NCBI RefSeq assembly: GCF_000165465.1
Contig: NC_017455.1
Span: 1,922,001 to 1,986,000, forward strand
Length of the DNA stretch: 64,000 bases
Source: Halanaerobium praevalens DSM 2228
Lineage (GTDB): Bacteria > Bacillota > Halanaerobiia > Halanaerobiales > Halanaerobiaceae
Direction of reading: 5' to 3'
The notes beneath the pieces are model-generated. The model had not been told where the DNA came from. It ran no database searches and was given only the letters and a program-made list of their open reading frames with translations. Each line of letters starts with the position of its first letter. Position 1 is the stretch's first letter. Of the stretch, positions 32,284-41,285 are shown piece by piece. A program made the position numbers and the translations under genes.

Positions 32284-33051
32284 TTAAAAGTTATAAATTC
32301 TTTCAGCATTTTCAGTTGTAATTTGAGCCATCTTTTCAGGACTGAGACCTTTAATTGCAGCTGCTTTTTTTAGTATATATTCTAGATTAGCAGGTTCATT
32401 TCTTTTGCCTCTATTAGGACTTGGAGTTAAATAAGGAGCATCAGTTTCTAATAAAATTTTATCTAATGGTACCTTTTTTAAAGCATCTCTAATCGGCTGA
32501 GTATTATTAAAAGTAATTAAACCCCCAAAAGCAACATAATAATCTCTCTTTATTACTTCTTCAATTTCCGCTGGACCATAAGCATAACAATGAAAAATTA
32601 ATTTATCAGCAAAATTAGCTGTTTGATCCAAAATTTCCAAGGTTTCTGCTGCTGCCTGACGTGAATGTAAAACAACAGGTAAATCTAATTCTAAAGCTAA
32701 ATTCAATTGTTTTTTAAAAGCTTCTTTTTGAATTTCACGGGGAGAATTATCATAATAAAAATCCAATCCACATTCTCCAATAGCCTTCACTTTTGGCTGA
32801 GCAGCTAATTTTTTTATTTCTGCTAATGTTTGAGCATTAACTGTATCTGCTTCATGTGGGTGAATCCCTACAGCAGCATAAAGTTTATCATATTTTTGGG
32901 CTAATTCTACAACTCTTTTGCTCCCAGCTAAATCAGCTCCAATATTAACTATTTTTTCAACTCCAAGTTGAAAAGCTCTCTCAAAAACTTTTTCTCTATC
33001 TTTATTATAGTGATCAAAATCTAAATGGGCATGTGTATCTATTAAACGCAC
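32284..33051 (-). CDS. TatD-family metal-dependent hydrolase (putative DNase)
   Basis: 255 residues, GTG start after AGGAGG. Metal ligands are visible in LIDTHAHLDF (3-12), GECGLDFYYD near 92-101, VLHSRQA near 126, FHCYAYG near 153 and LETDAPYLTP near 201. The family cleaves DNA or other phosphodiesters in repair and quality control. It is followed at 48 bp by the Gfo/Idh gene. Confidence 0.93.
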   Translation of the reverse strand: MRLIDTHAHLDFDHYNKDREKVFERAFQLGVEKIVNIGADLAGSKRVVELAQKYDKLYAAVGIHPHEADTVNAQTLAEIKKLAAQPKVKAIGECGLDFYYDNSPREIQKEAFKKQLNLALELDLPVVLHSRQAAAETLEILDQTANFADKLIFHCYAYGPAEIEEVIKRDYYVAFGGLITFNNTQPIRDALKKVPLDKILLETDAPYLTPSPNRGKRNEPANLEYILKKAAAIKGLSPEKMAQITTENAERIYNF

Positions 33052-33288
33052 TTTTCTTCCTCCTAAATAATTTTAAGTTATTCAAATTAAGTTATTTAAA
33101 CTAATTTTATTAAAAATAATTTTAACTAGCAACTTCTATTATATCACTTAGCCTCTAAAATTAAAATGTTTTAGCCAAAAAATTAAAATTTAACCTTTTT
33201 CTAAATTAGTTTTTAGCTTTTAGCTATTTATTTATCTATTATTTAATGATATAATAAAATTTAGTGTTTAAAATTAGGAGTGAGTTTA

Positions 33289-34437
33289 ATGAAAAAAGAA
33301 ATATATTTAGATAATGCAGCAACCACTAAAGTGCTGCCAGAAGTAACTAAAGCAGTTGTTGAGGCTCTAGAACAAAGTTATGCTAATCCCTCCTCTTTAC
33401 ACAGTTTTGGTTTAAAATCCGAAAACATTTTAGAGCAGAGTAGAAAAAAAATTGCTGCTTACCTGGGAGTAAATCCCAAAGAAATAATTTTTAGTTCTGG
33501 TGGTACAGAAAGCAATAATTTGGCCATTAGAGGAATTACTCAAAGCTATCAAAATAGAGGTAAACATTTAATAAGCTCTCCAATAGAACATGCTTCAGTA
33601 GCAAATCTTTTTCAGAATTTAGCTCAGGCAGGTTGGCAGATAGATCAAGTTAAAGTTGATAAAAAAGGAAAAGTAGATCTTCAGCATTTAAAATCTTTAA
33701 TTACAGATCAAACTGTTTTAGTTAGTATTATGCATGTCAATAATGAATTAGGTACAATTCAGCCAGTCAAAAAAATATCTGAATTAATTAAAAAAATAAA
33801 TCCACTCACTTTTTTTCATGTAGATGGAGTTCAGGCTTTTGGTAAAGTTTATAGTGATTTAAAAAACTGGCAAATAGATCTTTATTCAATTAGCGGCCAT
33901 AAAGTCCATGCTCCAATGGGGGTAGGTGCTTTATACTGCCAAAATGGAATTAATTTAACTCCCTTAGTTGCTGGAGGAAGCCAAGAAAAAGGTCTGAGAC
34001 CAGGAACCGAAAATATTCCTGCAATAGCTGGATTTAAAGTAGCTGTAGACAACTTAGCTCAGCTTAGTCCTAAATCTCAAGCTAAGCAAAGTCTAATTGA
34101 AAAAAACAACTACTTAAGGCAAAGGTTAAAGGAAATTAAAGCAATAGTACTTAATTCTCCTCAAACTGGTGCTCCCCATATAATTAATTTCTCTCTCCCT
34201 GGAATTAAGGGAGAAACAATGCTTCATGCTTTAGCCAATCAAGGGATTTATCTTTCTACAGGGTCAGCTTGTTCATCTAAAAAACCAGGCAATAGAATCC
34301 TTAATGCTTGTGGTTTAGAACCCAAAATAAGCGAAAGTGCTCTTAGAGTAAGTTTAGAAAGCAAAACAACTAAAACTGAATTAGATTTTTTTCTAAAAAT
34401 TTTAAAAGAACAAATTGATTTTCTTAAAATTCTTTAA
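33289..34437 (+). CDS. Cysteine desulfurase (IscS/NifS type)
   Basis: 382 residues from the ATG at 33289, with GGAG 8 bases ahead. PLP enzyme: YLDNAATTKV near residue 5, HVDGVQAFGK with the cofactor Asp, the Lys in SISGHKVHAPMG near 205, and the active-site Cys in STGSACSSK near 325. It removes sulfur from cysteine. The next gene, thiI, starts 13 bp later, so this desulfurase probably feeds ThiI for 4-thiouridine (and possibly thiazole) synthesis, as the NifZ-type desulfurase does in Bacillus. Confidence 0.94.
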   Translation: MKKEIYLDNAATTKVLPEVTKAVVEALEQSYANPSSLHSFGLKSENILEQSRKKIAAYLGVNPKEIIFSSGGTESNNLAIRGITQSYQNRGKHLISSPIEHASVANLFQNLAQAGWQIDQVKVDKKGKVDLQHLKSLITDQTVLVSIMHVNNELGTIQPVKKISELIKKINPLTFFHVDGVQAFGKVYSDLKNWQIDLYSISGHKVHAPMGVGALYCQNGINLTPLVAGGSQEKGLRPGTENIPAIAGFKVAVDNLAQLSPKSQAKQSLIEKNNYLRQRLKEIKAIVLNSPQTGAPHIINFSLPGIKGETMLHALANQGIYLSTGSACSSKKPGNRILNACGLEPKISESALRVSLESKTTKTELDFFLKILKEQIDFLKIL

Positions 34438-34450
34438 TGAGGTGAAAACT

Positions 34451-35668
34451 GTGTTTGATTTAATAATTATTCGTTATGGAGAAATTGCTCTTAAAGGTGA
34501 TAATATTAATGATTTTATTTCTCAATTAATCACTAATATTGAAAGAGCAACTAAAGACTTAGGTGATTTTGAAATTAGTACTGTTTATGGCAGGATTTTT
34601 CTTTATGCACCAAGTTCTAAAATTGAAAAAATTGTTAAAAGATTAGTTAATGTTCCCGGTATTATTTCCCTAAGTCCAGCTCAAAGATTTAGGATTGGCA
34701 AAAAAATAAAGAAATTTGACCAAGAAGATTTTGAAAAATTAAAAGCAAAAGTTGTTAAACTTTTTCAAACAGAGGTTCAAAATTATCCTACAACTTTTAA
34801 AGTAGAAACTACAAGAGCAGATAAATCTTTTCCAATTAAAAGTCCTAAATTAAATTCTGAACTTGGAGCAGAAATTTTAAAAAATATTGAAAGTCAAGCT
34901 ACTCCTCTTAGTGTTGATGTTCATCAGCCTGAACATCAGCTTGAAGTAGAAATTAGAAGGGGTAAAATTTATCTTTTTATTAGCAGAGAAACTGGCCCAG
35001 GTGGACTGCCTGTCCAATGTTCTGGTCGAGGTTTACTGCTTTTATCTGGTGGTCTTGATAGTCCAGTTGCAGGTTGGTTAGCTTTAAAACGAGGTTTAAC
35101 TCTCAATGCCGTTTATTTTAATTCACCACCTTATACTTCTGCTAGAGCAAAACAAAAAGTAATAGATTTAGCTAAAACTTTAAGCCTTTATGGCGGAACA
35201 ATAAAATTACAGATTCCATATTTTACTGAAATCCAGCAGCAAATTTTAAAAAAATGTCCCCAAAGATATACAGTAACTATTATGCGACGTATGATGATCA
35301 GAATTGCAAATAAGTTAGCTAAAATAAATAATGAGCAAGCTTTAATTACAGGAGAAAGCTTAGGCCAGGTTGCAAGTCAAACTATTGAAGGTTTACATTC
35401 TTCAAATGAAATCGCAGAATTACCTGTTTTAAGACCTTTAATTACAATGGACAAAAATGAAATTATTAAATTAGCTAAAAAAATTGATACTTATGAAATT
35501 TCAATTCGACCACATGAGGATTGTTGTACAATTTTTGTGCCTGATAATCCTGTAACTCAACCTAAACTTGAGATTGTTCATTTTGGAGAAGAAGATTTAG
35601 AAATAGAAGCTTTGGTAGAAAGAGCAATAGAGAAAATGACTGTACTTGATATTAAAGAAAACTTTTAG
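34451..35668 (+). CDS. thiI: ThiI tRNA 4-thiouridine sulfurtransferase
   Basis: 405 residues from GTG at 34451, placed 6 bases after GAGGTG; an upstream ATG at 34415 lies within the preceding gene. N-terminal ferredoxin-like and THUMP domains cover about 1-165, followed by the PP-loop LLLSGGLDSPVAGWLA near 188-203. The C-terminus ends without a rhodanese domain, as in Bacillus and archaea, so persulfide sulfur is delivered by the partner desulfurase. HEDCCTIFVP near the C-terminus is the conserved Cys-containing motif. Confidence 0.94.
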   Translation: MFDLIIIRYGEIALKGDNINDFISQLITNIERATKDLGDFEISTVYGRIFLYAPSSKIEKIVKRLVNVPGIISLSPAQRFRIGKKIKKFDQEDFEKLKAKVVKLFQTEVQNYPTTFKVETTRADKSFPIKSPKLNSELGAEILKNIESQATPLSVDVHQPEHQLEVEIRRGKIYLFISRETGPGGLPVQCSGRGLLLLSGGLDSPVAGWLALKRGLTLNAVYFNSPPYTSARAKQKVIDLAKTLSLYGGTIKLQIPYFTEIQQQILKKCPQRYTVTIMRRMMIRIANKLAKINNEQALITGESLGQVASQTIEGLHSSNEIAELPVLRPLITMDKNEIIKLAKKIDTYEISIRPHEDCCTIFVPDNPVTQPKLEIVHFGEEDLEIEALVERAIEKMTVLDIKENF

Positions 35669-35700
35669 GGTCAAGCTACTTTAGTTTGACTAAAAAATGA

Positions 35701-35736
35701 ATTCAAATGGAGTAGAATTTTCTACTCCATTTGAAT
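35701..35736 (+). terminator. Terminator of the desulfurase-thiI operon (bidirectional-capable)
   Basis: A perfect 17-bp stem (ATTCAAATGGAGTAGAA and its complement) around TT, followed by TTTTA. It sits between thiI and the convergent peroxidase gene and can stop both. Confidence 0.88.
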
Positions 35737-35746
35737 TTTAAGCTAC

Positions 35747-36220
35747 CTATAATATTTTTTCAAGCTCAGACTTAATTTTTAAAGGATCTGTTGTTGGGGC
35801 ATAGCGATTAACTACATTTCCTTCTCGATCAACTAAAAACTTAGTAAAATTCCACTTAATTATTCCTCCAAGCAGAGAAGCAGTTTCTTTTTTTAAATAC
35901 TTAAATAAAGGATGAGCATCACTTCCATTAACTTTTATTTTTGCAAACATTTTAAAAGAAACTCCATAGTTAAGCTGACAAAATTCTTTAATTTCTGCAT
36001 TAGTCCCTGAATCTTGATTACCAAATTGATTACAAGGAAAACCTAATATTTCTAAACCTTGATCTTTATATTCTTGATATAATTCTTCTAAACTTTCAAA
36101 TTGAGGAGTCAGACCACATTCACTAGCTGTATTAACAATTAATAAGGCTTTTCCTGCAAAATCTTTAAAATCAATTTTTTGACCTCTAATATCTTCTGCT
36201 TCAAAATCATAAATATTCAT
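35747..36220 (-). CDS. Glutathione peroxidase-family thiol peroxidase
   Basis: 157 residues. The peroxidatic residue is Cys35 in [11 protein letters not shown], with Gln65 in [10 protein letters not shown] and Trp123-Asn124 in [10 protein letters not shown] completing the catalytic tetrad. Cys63 (NQF-adjacent) and Cys81 are candidates for resolving Cys. Bacterial members with Cys usually reduce peroxides with thioredoxin, not glutathione. It is preceded by an OhrR-like gene and an OhrR-type site, so organic peroxide induction is likely. Confidence 0.93.
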   Translation of the reverse strand: MNIYDFEAEDIRGQKIDFKDFAGKALLIVNTASECGLTPQFESLEELYQEYKDQGLEILGFPCNQFGNQDSGTNAEIKEFCQLNYGVSFKMFAKIKVNGSDAHPLFKYLKKETASLLGGIIKWNFTKFLVDREGNVVNRYAPTTDPLKIKSELEKIL

Positions 36221-36252
36221 TTCAATCTCTCCTTTTTTATTTTGCTAAATTA

Positions 36253-36266
36253 AATTGTGTACAATT
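36253..36266 (-). promoter_or_regulatory. OhrR-type operator before the peroxidase gene
   Basis: AATTG-TGTA-CAATT, an inverted repeat inside the AT-rich gap between ohrR and the peroxidase gene. It resembles the TACAATT/AATTGTA half-sites described for Bacillus OhrR. Candidate only. Confidence 0.5.
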
Positions 36267-36321
36267 AATCTTGTTAAAAACAGAAGCTAAATCCTAAAAT
36301 AGAATTTAACTTTTTTTAAAG

Positions 36322-36756
36322 CTAAAATTGAGTTAAAACTTGATTCAAATTTTCTTTTAGATTGTTTAAAGTCTCTGGTTGACCTTTAAATTTAGAAAAT
36401 AATTTTTCTGGGATTTTAACGGCTTCTTTTTTCATTTCTTTTCCTTGATTAGTTAATCTTAACTTAACAATTCTTTCATCAAGCTGAGAACGATACTTTT
36501 CTACTAATCCTTGTTTAACTAATTTTTTCACTACTGGAGAAAGAGTTCCCGAATCTAAATAAAGCTCTGCTCCTAATTCTTTTAAAGAAATATTTTCTTT
36601 TTCCCATAAAACTAACATAGTTATATATTGAGTATAAGTTAAATTAAATTTTTTAAGTAATGGCTTATATAATCTAATAACCTTCCGAGAAAGAGCATAA
36701 ATTGGAAAACAAATTTGATTTTCCAATTTTAGGTTCTCAAATTCTTCTGCTTCCAT
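36322..36756 (-). CDS. OhrR-like MarR-family peroxide sensor
   Basis: 144 residues. The N-terminal Cys16 in ENQICFPIYALSRKV matches the single redox Cys of one-Cys OhrR repressors, and KPLLKKFNLTYTQYITMLVLWE is the OhrR-type helix region holding the two Tyr that contact the Cys. Winged-helix region LSPVVKKLVKQGLVEK. Its neighbour is a glutathione-peroxidase-type gene instead of ohr. Likely autoregulated. Confidence 0.9.
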   Translation of the reverse strand: MEAEEFENLKLENQICFPIYALSRKVIRLYKPLLKKFNLTYTQYITMLVLWEKENISLKELGAELYLDSGTLSPVVKKLVKQGLVEKYRSQLDERIVKLRLTNQGKEMKKEAVKIPEKLFSKFKGQPETLNNLKENLNQVLTQF

Positions 36757-36777
36757 TTTTTCACCCCAATTTATATT

Positions 36778-36785
36778 TTGCGCAA
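36778..36785. promoter_or_regulatory. Palindrome TTGCGCAA before ohrR
   Basis: An 8-base perfect palindrome 22 bp before the ohrR start, in an AT-rich gap. Similar TTGC-containing dyads bind some MarR-family regulators. It differs from the AATTGTGTACAATT site, so one of the two is probably not OhrR's. Confidence 0.35.
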
Positions 36786-36816
36786 CTTAATTTATATAAT
36801 TTAGTTAAAACTAAGT

Positions 36817-37317
36817 TTAAGCAAAAAGTTCTAATACCTTATGATAATCACCTTTTGCTCTTAAAAGGTGAGTTAAAATCTCTCTTATTGCACCTGCTCC
36901 TCCTTTAAATTCAGAAACAAAATCTGATATTTTTCTAATTTCTTGAGCAGCATTAGCTGGACAGGCAGCAAATCTTGCTTTTTTCATAACTGCTAGATCA
37001 TTTAAATCATCTCCCAAATAGGCTAAATTTTGATAAGTAATCCCCTTTTTCTGCATTAATTTTTCTAGAGCTTTCTTTTTGTAACGAACACCTTGATAAT
37101 ATTCTTTAATTCCTAATTCAGCTGCTCTTCTAGCTACAACCTCTGATTTCCGTCCAGTCATAATAATAACTTCATAACCAAGCTCTATTGCAGCTACTAT
37201 TATTAATCCATCTTTAACATCAAAAGCTTTTAACTCATTTTTTTGATTATCTAAATAAACTTTCCCATCTGTCAAAGTTCCATCAACATCTAAAAAGATT
37301 GTATTAATTTCTTTCAT
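36817..37317 (-). CDS. kdsC: KdsC-like HAD phosphatase (3-deoxy-D-manno-octulosonate 8-phosphate phosphatase)
   Basis: 166 residues, the capless HAD size of KdsC. Motif I FLDVDGTLTDG with Asp10 and Asp12, motif II in IIMTGRKSEVVARRAAELGI, motif III Lys before a loop and motif IV YLGDDLNDLAVMKKA. YQGVRYKKKAL near 75-85 is typical for KdsC. Kdo synthesis implies lipopolysaccharide and an outer membrane, in line with the beta-barrel genes at the end of the window. No other kds gene is adjacent. Confidence 0.88.
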   Translation of the reverse strand: MKEINTIFLDVDGTLTDGKVYLDNQKNELKAFDVKDGLIIVAAIELGYEVIIMTGRKSEVVARRAAELGIKEYYQGVRYKKKALEKLMQKKGITYQNLAYLGDDLNDLAVMKKARFAACPANAAQEIRKISDFVSEFKGGAGAIREILTHLLRAKGDYHKVLELFA

Positions 37318-37373
37318 TTAATCTCCCCCAATATAAGTAAAATCTGTAAAATTAGTTTAATAAATAATTAAAT

Positions 37374-38261
37374 TTAACTTTTATTTTTTTGTTTTTTTAG
37401 TCTTAATTTCTCTGCATTTTCTTTTTCCTTGGCCCTATAATTTAAATAACCAGCAGAAATTATTAATAAAGCTCCAAAAATTGAAAATATATCTGGAATT
37501 TCTTGAAATATAACTAAGCCAAAAATAGTAGAGAAAACAATATTTGCATAAGTATAAATTGAAAGCTCTCCAGCTTCAGCATGACGATAAGCATTAGTCA
37601 TAAATAATTGAGCTGCAGCTGCAAATAAGCCTAAGGACAATAAAGCTATTGCCTGAGAAATACTTGGGATAACAAAACTACCTTTGAGCATAAAAGGAAT
37701 CATAGCTAAAGTTGAAAATAAACTGAAATAAAAAACAACAGTTGGAGCAGAGTCAGTTTTACGCAGCTGTCTAACTACTGTATAAGATACACCTGCTAAA
37801 ATACTAGAAGTTAAAGCAATTAGAGCAGGGAAAATATTTGAATCAAAACCCGGCCTAATTACTAATATAGCTCCAAATGCTGCTGTTATTAAAGCCATTA
37901 TTTGTTTTTTGGTAATATTTTCTTTTAAAAAAATAGAAGCAAAAATCATTACAAAAAATGGTGACATTTTATTTAAAATAACTGCATCAGATAATTTCAT
38001 ATTTGCTAAAGCATAAAAATAAGCTGCTATTCCTAAAAGACCAAATAAACTTCTTAAAACTAAAAGCTTTTTATTATTCCCAACTAAAGAACTACCAGTT
38101 TTTTTGACTAAAGTTAAAGCAATAAAAATTCCAATCAAGTTTCTAAAAAATATTTTTTCGGCTGTTGGCATATCTCCTAAAAATTTAACAGTAGCTGCCA
38201 TTAAAGCAAAAAAAAGTGAAGATAATAATATAAAAGTTATTCCTTTTTTTCTGTTTTCCAT
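37374..38261 (-). CDS. EamA/DMT-family membrane transporter
   Basis: 295 residues with ten hydrophobic segments in two EamA repeats (about 5-135 and 147-280), the second ending FQEIPDIFSIFGALLIISAGYLN. Such proteins usually export amino acids or metabolites. The tail is highly Lys-rich (KLRLKKQKNKS). Substrate not readable. It lies 56 bp before kdsC on the same strand. Confidence 0.9.
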   Translation of the reverse strand: MENRKKGITFILLSSLFFALMAATVKFLGDMPTAEKIFFRNLIGIFIALTLVKKTGSSLVGNNKKLLVLRSLFGLLGIAAYFYALANMKLSDAVILNKMSPFFVMIFASIFLKENITKKQIMALITAAFGAILVIRPGFDSNIFPALIALTSSILAGVSYTVVRQLRKTDSAPTVVFYFSLFSTLAMIPFMLKGSFVIPSISQAIALLSLGLFAAAAQLFMTNAYRHAEAGELSIYTYANIVFSTIFGLVIFQEIPDIFSIFGALLIISAGYLNYRAKEKENAEKLRLKKQKNKS

Positions 38262-38390
38262 TTTTCCACCTCATCTTATTATTTTATAATTTTATTGAGT
38301 TATCTAAAAATAAATTCTATTAAATAAATTAAATTTATGTTTGAGACTCATTATCATTAGTATATAAACAATACTTACTTATGTAAAGTA

Positions 38391-38416
38391 AAAACTTCAC
38401 CTTTTGGTGAAGTTTT
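38391..38416 (-). terminator. Terminator of the suf operon
   Basis: AAAACTTCACC-AAAA-GGTGAAGTTTTT on the minus strand, 20 bp past the sufU stop. Confidence 0.88.
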
Positions 38417-38435
38417 AGAAGATAAATTCTTAAAT

Positions 38436-38861
38436 TTACTTATTCAAGGCTTCTTTTAATGTATGCCAAGATAAAACAGCACATTTAACACGAGCGGGCA
38501 TATTAGAAATATTTTTTAAAGCCATTGCATCTTTTAGTTTTCTTAATTCTTTTTGTTCAGTTATATCTTTTTTGATCATAGCTATAAAAGTTTCTACTAA
38601 ATCTAAAGCTTCTGCAACAGATTTATTTTTAATTAAATCAATCATAATTGAAGTTGAAGCCTGAGAAATAGCACAACCACTACCTGTAAAAGCAGCTTCT
38701 TTGATTATTCCCTCTTCCAACTTTAATTCTAAAGTAATATCATCTCCACAACTTGGATTGTGTCCATGTTCACTCAAATCAGGGTTTTCTAAGGCATGCT
38801 TATTCCTACTATTTTTATTATGCTCCATTATTAATTCAGTATAAACAGAGTTAAGATCCAT
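38436..38861 (-). CDS. sufU: SufU zinc-dependent sulfur-transfer protein
   Basis: 141 residues from ATG 38861, 9 bases after GGGAGG. NifU/IscU fold with the three conserved Cys in NPSCGDD near 38, TGSGCAISQAS near 63 and RVKCAVLSWHTL near 125. The insertion before the third Cys and its place after sufS mark the Firmicute SufU, which relays sulfur from SufS. It overlaps sufS by 11 bp. Confidence 0.95.
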   Translation of the reverse strand: MDLNSVYTELIMEHNKNSRNKHALENPDLSEHGHNPSCGDDITLELKLEEGIIKEAAFTGSGCAISQASTSIMIDLIKNKSVAEALDLVETFIAMIKKDITEQKELRKLKDAMALKNISNMPARVKCAVLSWHTLKEALNK

Positions 38862-40113
38862 ATCCAAAAACCTCCCTTACTTTTTCTAGGGATGCTAGAA
38901 AACGATCAATTTCTTCTTTGGTATTATAAAGATAAAAACTAATCCGACCTGTAGAATTAAGCTGATAAAATTTCATTAAAGGTTGAGCACAATGGTGACC
39001 TGAGCGAATAGCAATTCCTGCACTATCAACTATAGTAGCCAAATCATGTGAGTGAATATCTTTAATATTAAAAGAAATAATACCACCTCTAGCTTCTAAA
39101 TCAAGAGGGCCAGCTATTTCAACATAATCAAGTTTCTTCATTTTTTCAAGGGCATAAGCTGTTAAATCTAACTCATGTTTTTTAATTTGATCAAGGCCCA
39201 CTTTTTCTAAATATTTAATAGCTGCTTCCAAACCAATTGCACCTTCAACATTAGGAGTTCCTGCTTCAAATTTTTCAGGCAAGGGAGCATAAGTTGAACT
39301 TTGTTCTTTAACATATTCTATCATGCCTCCACCTTTGAGAAAGGGAGGTAATTTTTCTAAAATTTCTTTTTTTCCATATAAAACTCCAATTCCCATTGGT
39401 CCTAACATTTTATGGCCAGAAAAAGCATAAAAATCTGCATCCAAATCTTGAACATCAGTTTTGATATGAGGAGCACCTTGAGCACCATCAACAACAACTA
39501 AAGCACCCTTTTGATGGGCTAATTCTGCCATTTCTTTAACTGGATTTATAGTTCCACTAACATTTGACATTTGAGAAATACTAAAAATCTTAGTTTTCTC
39601 ACTCAACTTAGACTTTAACTCTGCTAGAGAAATTCTATAATTTTCATCTGGGTATAAATATTTTAATTTCAAATTTTTCTTTTCTGCTAATTGCTGCCAG
39701 GGTAAAATATTACTGTGATGTTCTAAAAGTGAAATTAGAATTTCATCACCTTCACTGACTAAATCCTCCAAACTATTTGCTAATAAATTTAAAGACTCAG
39801 TTGTATTTCTGGTAAAAATAATTTCTTCTGCCTTTTCAGCATTTATAAAATCTTTTACTGTTTCTCTGGCTTTTTCATAAGCTTGAGTTGCTTTGACACT
39901 CAAAGTATGAGCTCCCCGATGAGGATTAGCATTTATGGTCCGATTATAATTATCTACAGCATCTAAAACAGAATTAGGCTTTTGAGTTGTTGCAGCATTA
40001 TCAAAATAAACTAATTTTTCACCATCAAATTCCTGGTCTAAAATGGGAAAATCAGTTTTATATTGAGCTCCAAAACTTTTAGTTTTAGCTGTGGATTCTT
40101 TTTTTGACATCAT
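38851..40113 (-). CDS. sufS: SufS cysteine desulfurase
   Basis: About 420 residues from ATG 40113, which lies 10 bases after AAAGGA; a second ATG follows immediately. PLP-binding Lys in DFYAFSGHKMLGPMGIG, the entry motif YFDNAATTQKP, and the active-site Cys in AIRSGHHCAQPLM. Group II desulfurase for Suf Fe-S assembly, paired with SufU. The start lies inside the end of sufD (stop at 40085). Confidence 0.96.
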   Translation of the reverse strand: MMSKKESTAKTKSFGAQYKTDFPILDQEFDGEKLVYFDNAATTQKPNSVLDAVDNYNRTINANPHRGAHTLSVKATQAYEKARETVKDFINAEKAEEIIFTRNTTESLNLLANSLEDLVSEGDEILISLLEHHSNILPWQQLAEKKNLKLKYLYPDENYRISLAELKSKLSEKTKIFSISQMSNVSGTINPVKEMAELAHQKGALVVVDGAQGAPHIKTDVQDLDADFYAFSGHKMLGPMGIGVLYGKKEILEKLPPFLKGGGMIEYVKEQSSTYAPLPEKFEAGTPNVEGAIGLEAAIKYLEKVGLDQIKKHELDLTAYALEKMKKLDYVEIAGPLDLEARGGIISFNIKDIHSHDLATIVDSAGIAIRSGHHCAQPLMKFYQLNSTGRISFYLYNTKEEIDRFLASLEKVREVFGYGS

Positions 40114-41275
40114 TAATAACACTTCCTTTGAGGTCATTAAGCGGTATTTTAGCAAAAATAGGATTAAAAGCTGCTTCAACCATTAGCTGTTTAGCTTCTG
40201 CTTTAGTCATCCCTCTGCTCATTAAATAAAATAATTGTTGTTCATCAATTTGACCTGCACTTACAGCATGTTCCCCTTCTACATTATCTTCTTCTGAAAA
40301 TAGAGCAGGGATAGAATCTGAATCAACAGTTTTATTTAAAAGTAAAACCTCTTCTTTTTCTGAACCCTTAGCCTGGCTTGCACCTTTTTGGAAATAAAGA
40401 TCTCCTCTAAATACTTTTTGGGCTGTATCTTTTAAAACACCCTTGCTTTCAATCTCGCTCTTACTATAGCGACCCTGATGATTCATTTTAAAGCCAAGAT
40501 CAAGCTTCCGCTGACCATCACCAAAGTAAACTGAGCTAATACTAGCCTCACTGCCCTCAGCTGCTAAAATATTTTCATTATTTGTAATTGAGTTTTTAGC
40601 ACCTAATTCAAGTGGAATCCAATTTAATTTTCCTTGATTTGAGATGATTGAAAAATTACTGTCAAAATTATAACTCTGATCATTAAATCTTTGGACTTTA
40701 ATAATATTTAAAACAGCATTATCCTTAACAATTACCCTTGTTAATCCATTATGAAAAGCCTCTAATTTTTTAGCTTGCATTCTATAATCAATTACAATTG
40801 TTAAATTAGAATTCTCTTCAGCTACAATGAAATTATTATCAATTAAAAAAGGATTTGCTTTGTCTAATTCATAAAATATTTCTAGAGGTAATTTAAAATC
40901 TGAATTTTTTGGTACTTTAATAAAAAGTCCTGTATTATAAAAGGCATCTGCTAAATGCATATATTTAGCTCCAAGCCCCTTATTACCTTTTTCTACTTTA
41001 TTTGTTTTAAACTCTTGCAGATAATTCAAAATTTCTTTTTCATTATCTAAGTTATCTGTCATTTTTTTTACTATCAATTTTTCCTGACCCTTTTTAGTTT
41101 TCAGATATTCTTTATTATAAGGACTATACTCGGGTAAATCATAGTCATTTAAATTAATTCTATTAAAATTGTTCTGCTCTAAATTTTCAAATTCTTTTAC
41201 AGCTTCTATTCTTTTTTTACTTAATAACTTTGATTGTCCAGTAGTTAATTTATCGACTAATTTTTTATTATACAT
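40085..41275 (-). CDS. sufD: SufD Fe-S assembly scaffold subunit
   Basis: 396 residues of the SufB/SufD beta-helix family. C-terminal markers are QKVFRGDLYFQKGASQAKGSEKEEVLLL, DSIPALFSEEDNVEGEHAVSAGQIDEQQLFYLMSRGM. Compared with SufB it lacks an equivalent cluster Cys set, as expected of SufD. N-terminal 120 residues are poorly conserved. It lies 10 bp after sufB. Confidence 0.93.
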   Translation of the reverse strand: MYNKKLVDKLTTGQSKLLSKKRIEAVKEFENLEQNNFNRINLNDYDLPEYSPYNKEYLKTKKGQEKLIVKKMTDNLDNEKEILNYLQEFKTNKVEKGNKGLGAKYMHLADAFYNTGLFIKVPKNSDFKLPLEIFYELDKANPFLIDNNFIVAEENSNLTIVIDYRMQAKKLEAFHNGLTRVIVKDNAVLNIIKVQRFNDQSYNFDSNFSIISNQGKLNWIPLELGAKNSITNNENILAAEGSEASISSVYFGDGQRKLDLGFKMNHQGRYSKSEIESKGVLKDTAQKVFRGDLYFQKGASQAKGSEKEEVLLLNKTVDSDSIPALFSEEDNVEGEHAVSAGQIDEQQLFYLMSRGMTKAEAKQLMVEAAFNPIFAKIPLNDLKGSVINDVKKRIHS

Positions 41276-41285
41276 TTCATATCAC

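Noticed and set aside
38341-38370. Fur-like word TGATAATGAG before the DMT exporter gene
   Set aside because: Only half of a Fur site matches, no inverted partner is clear, and an amino-acid-type exporter gives no reason for iron control.
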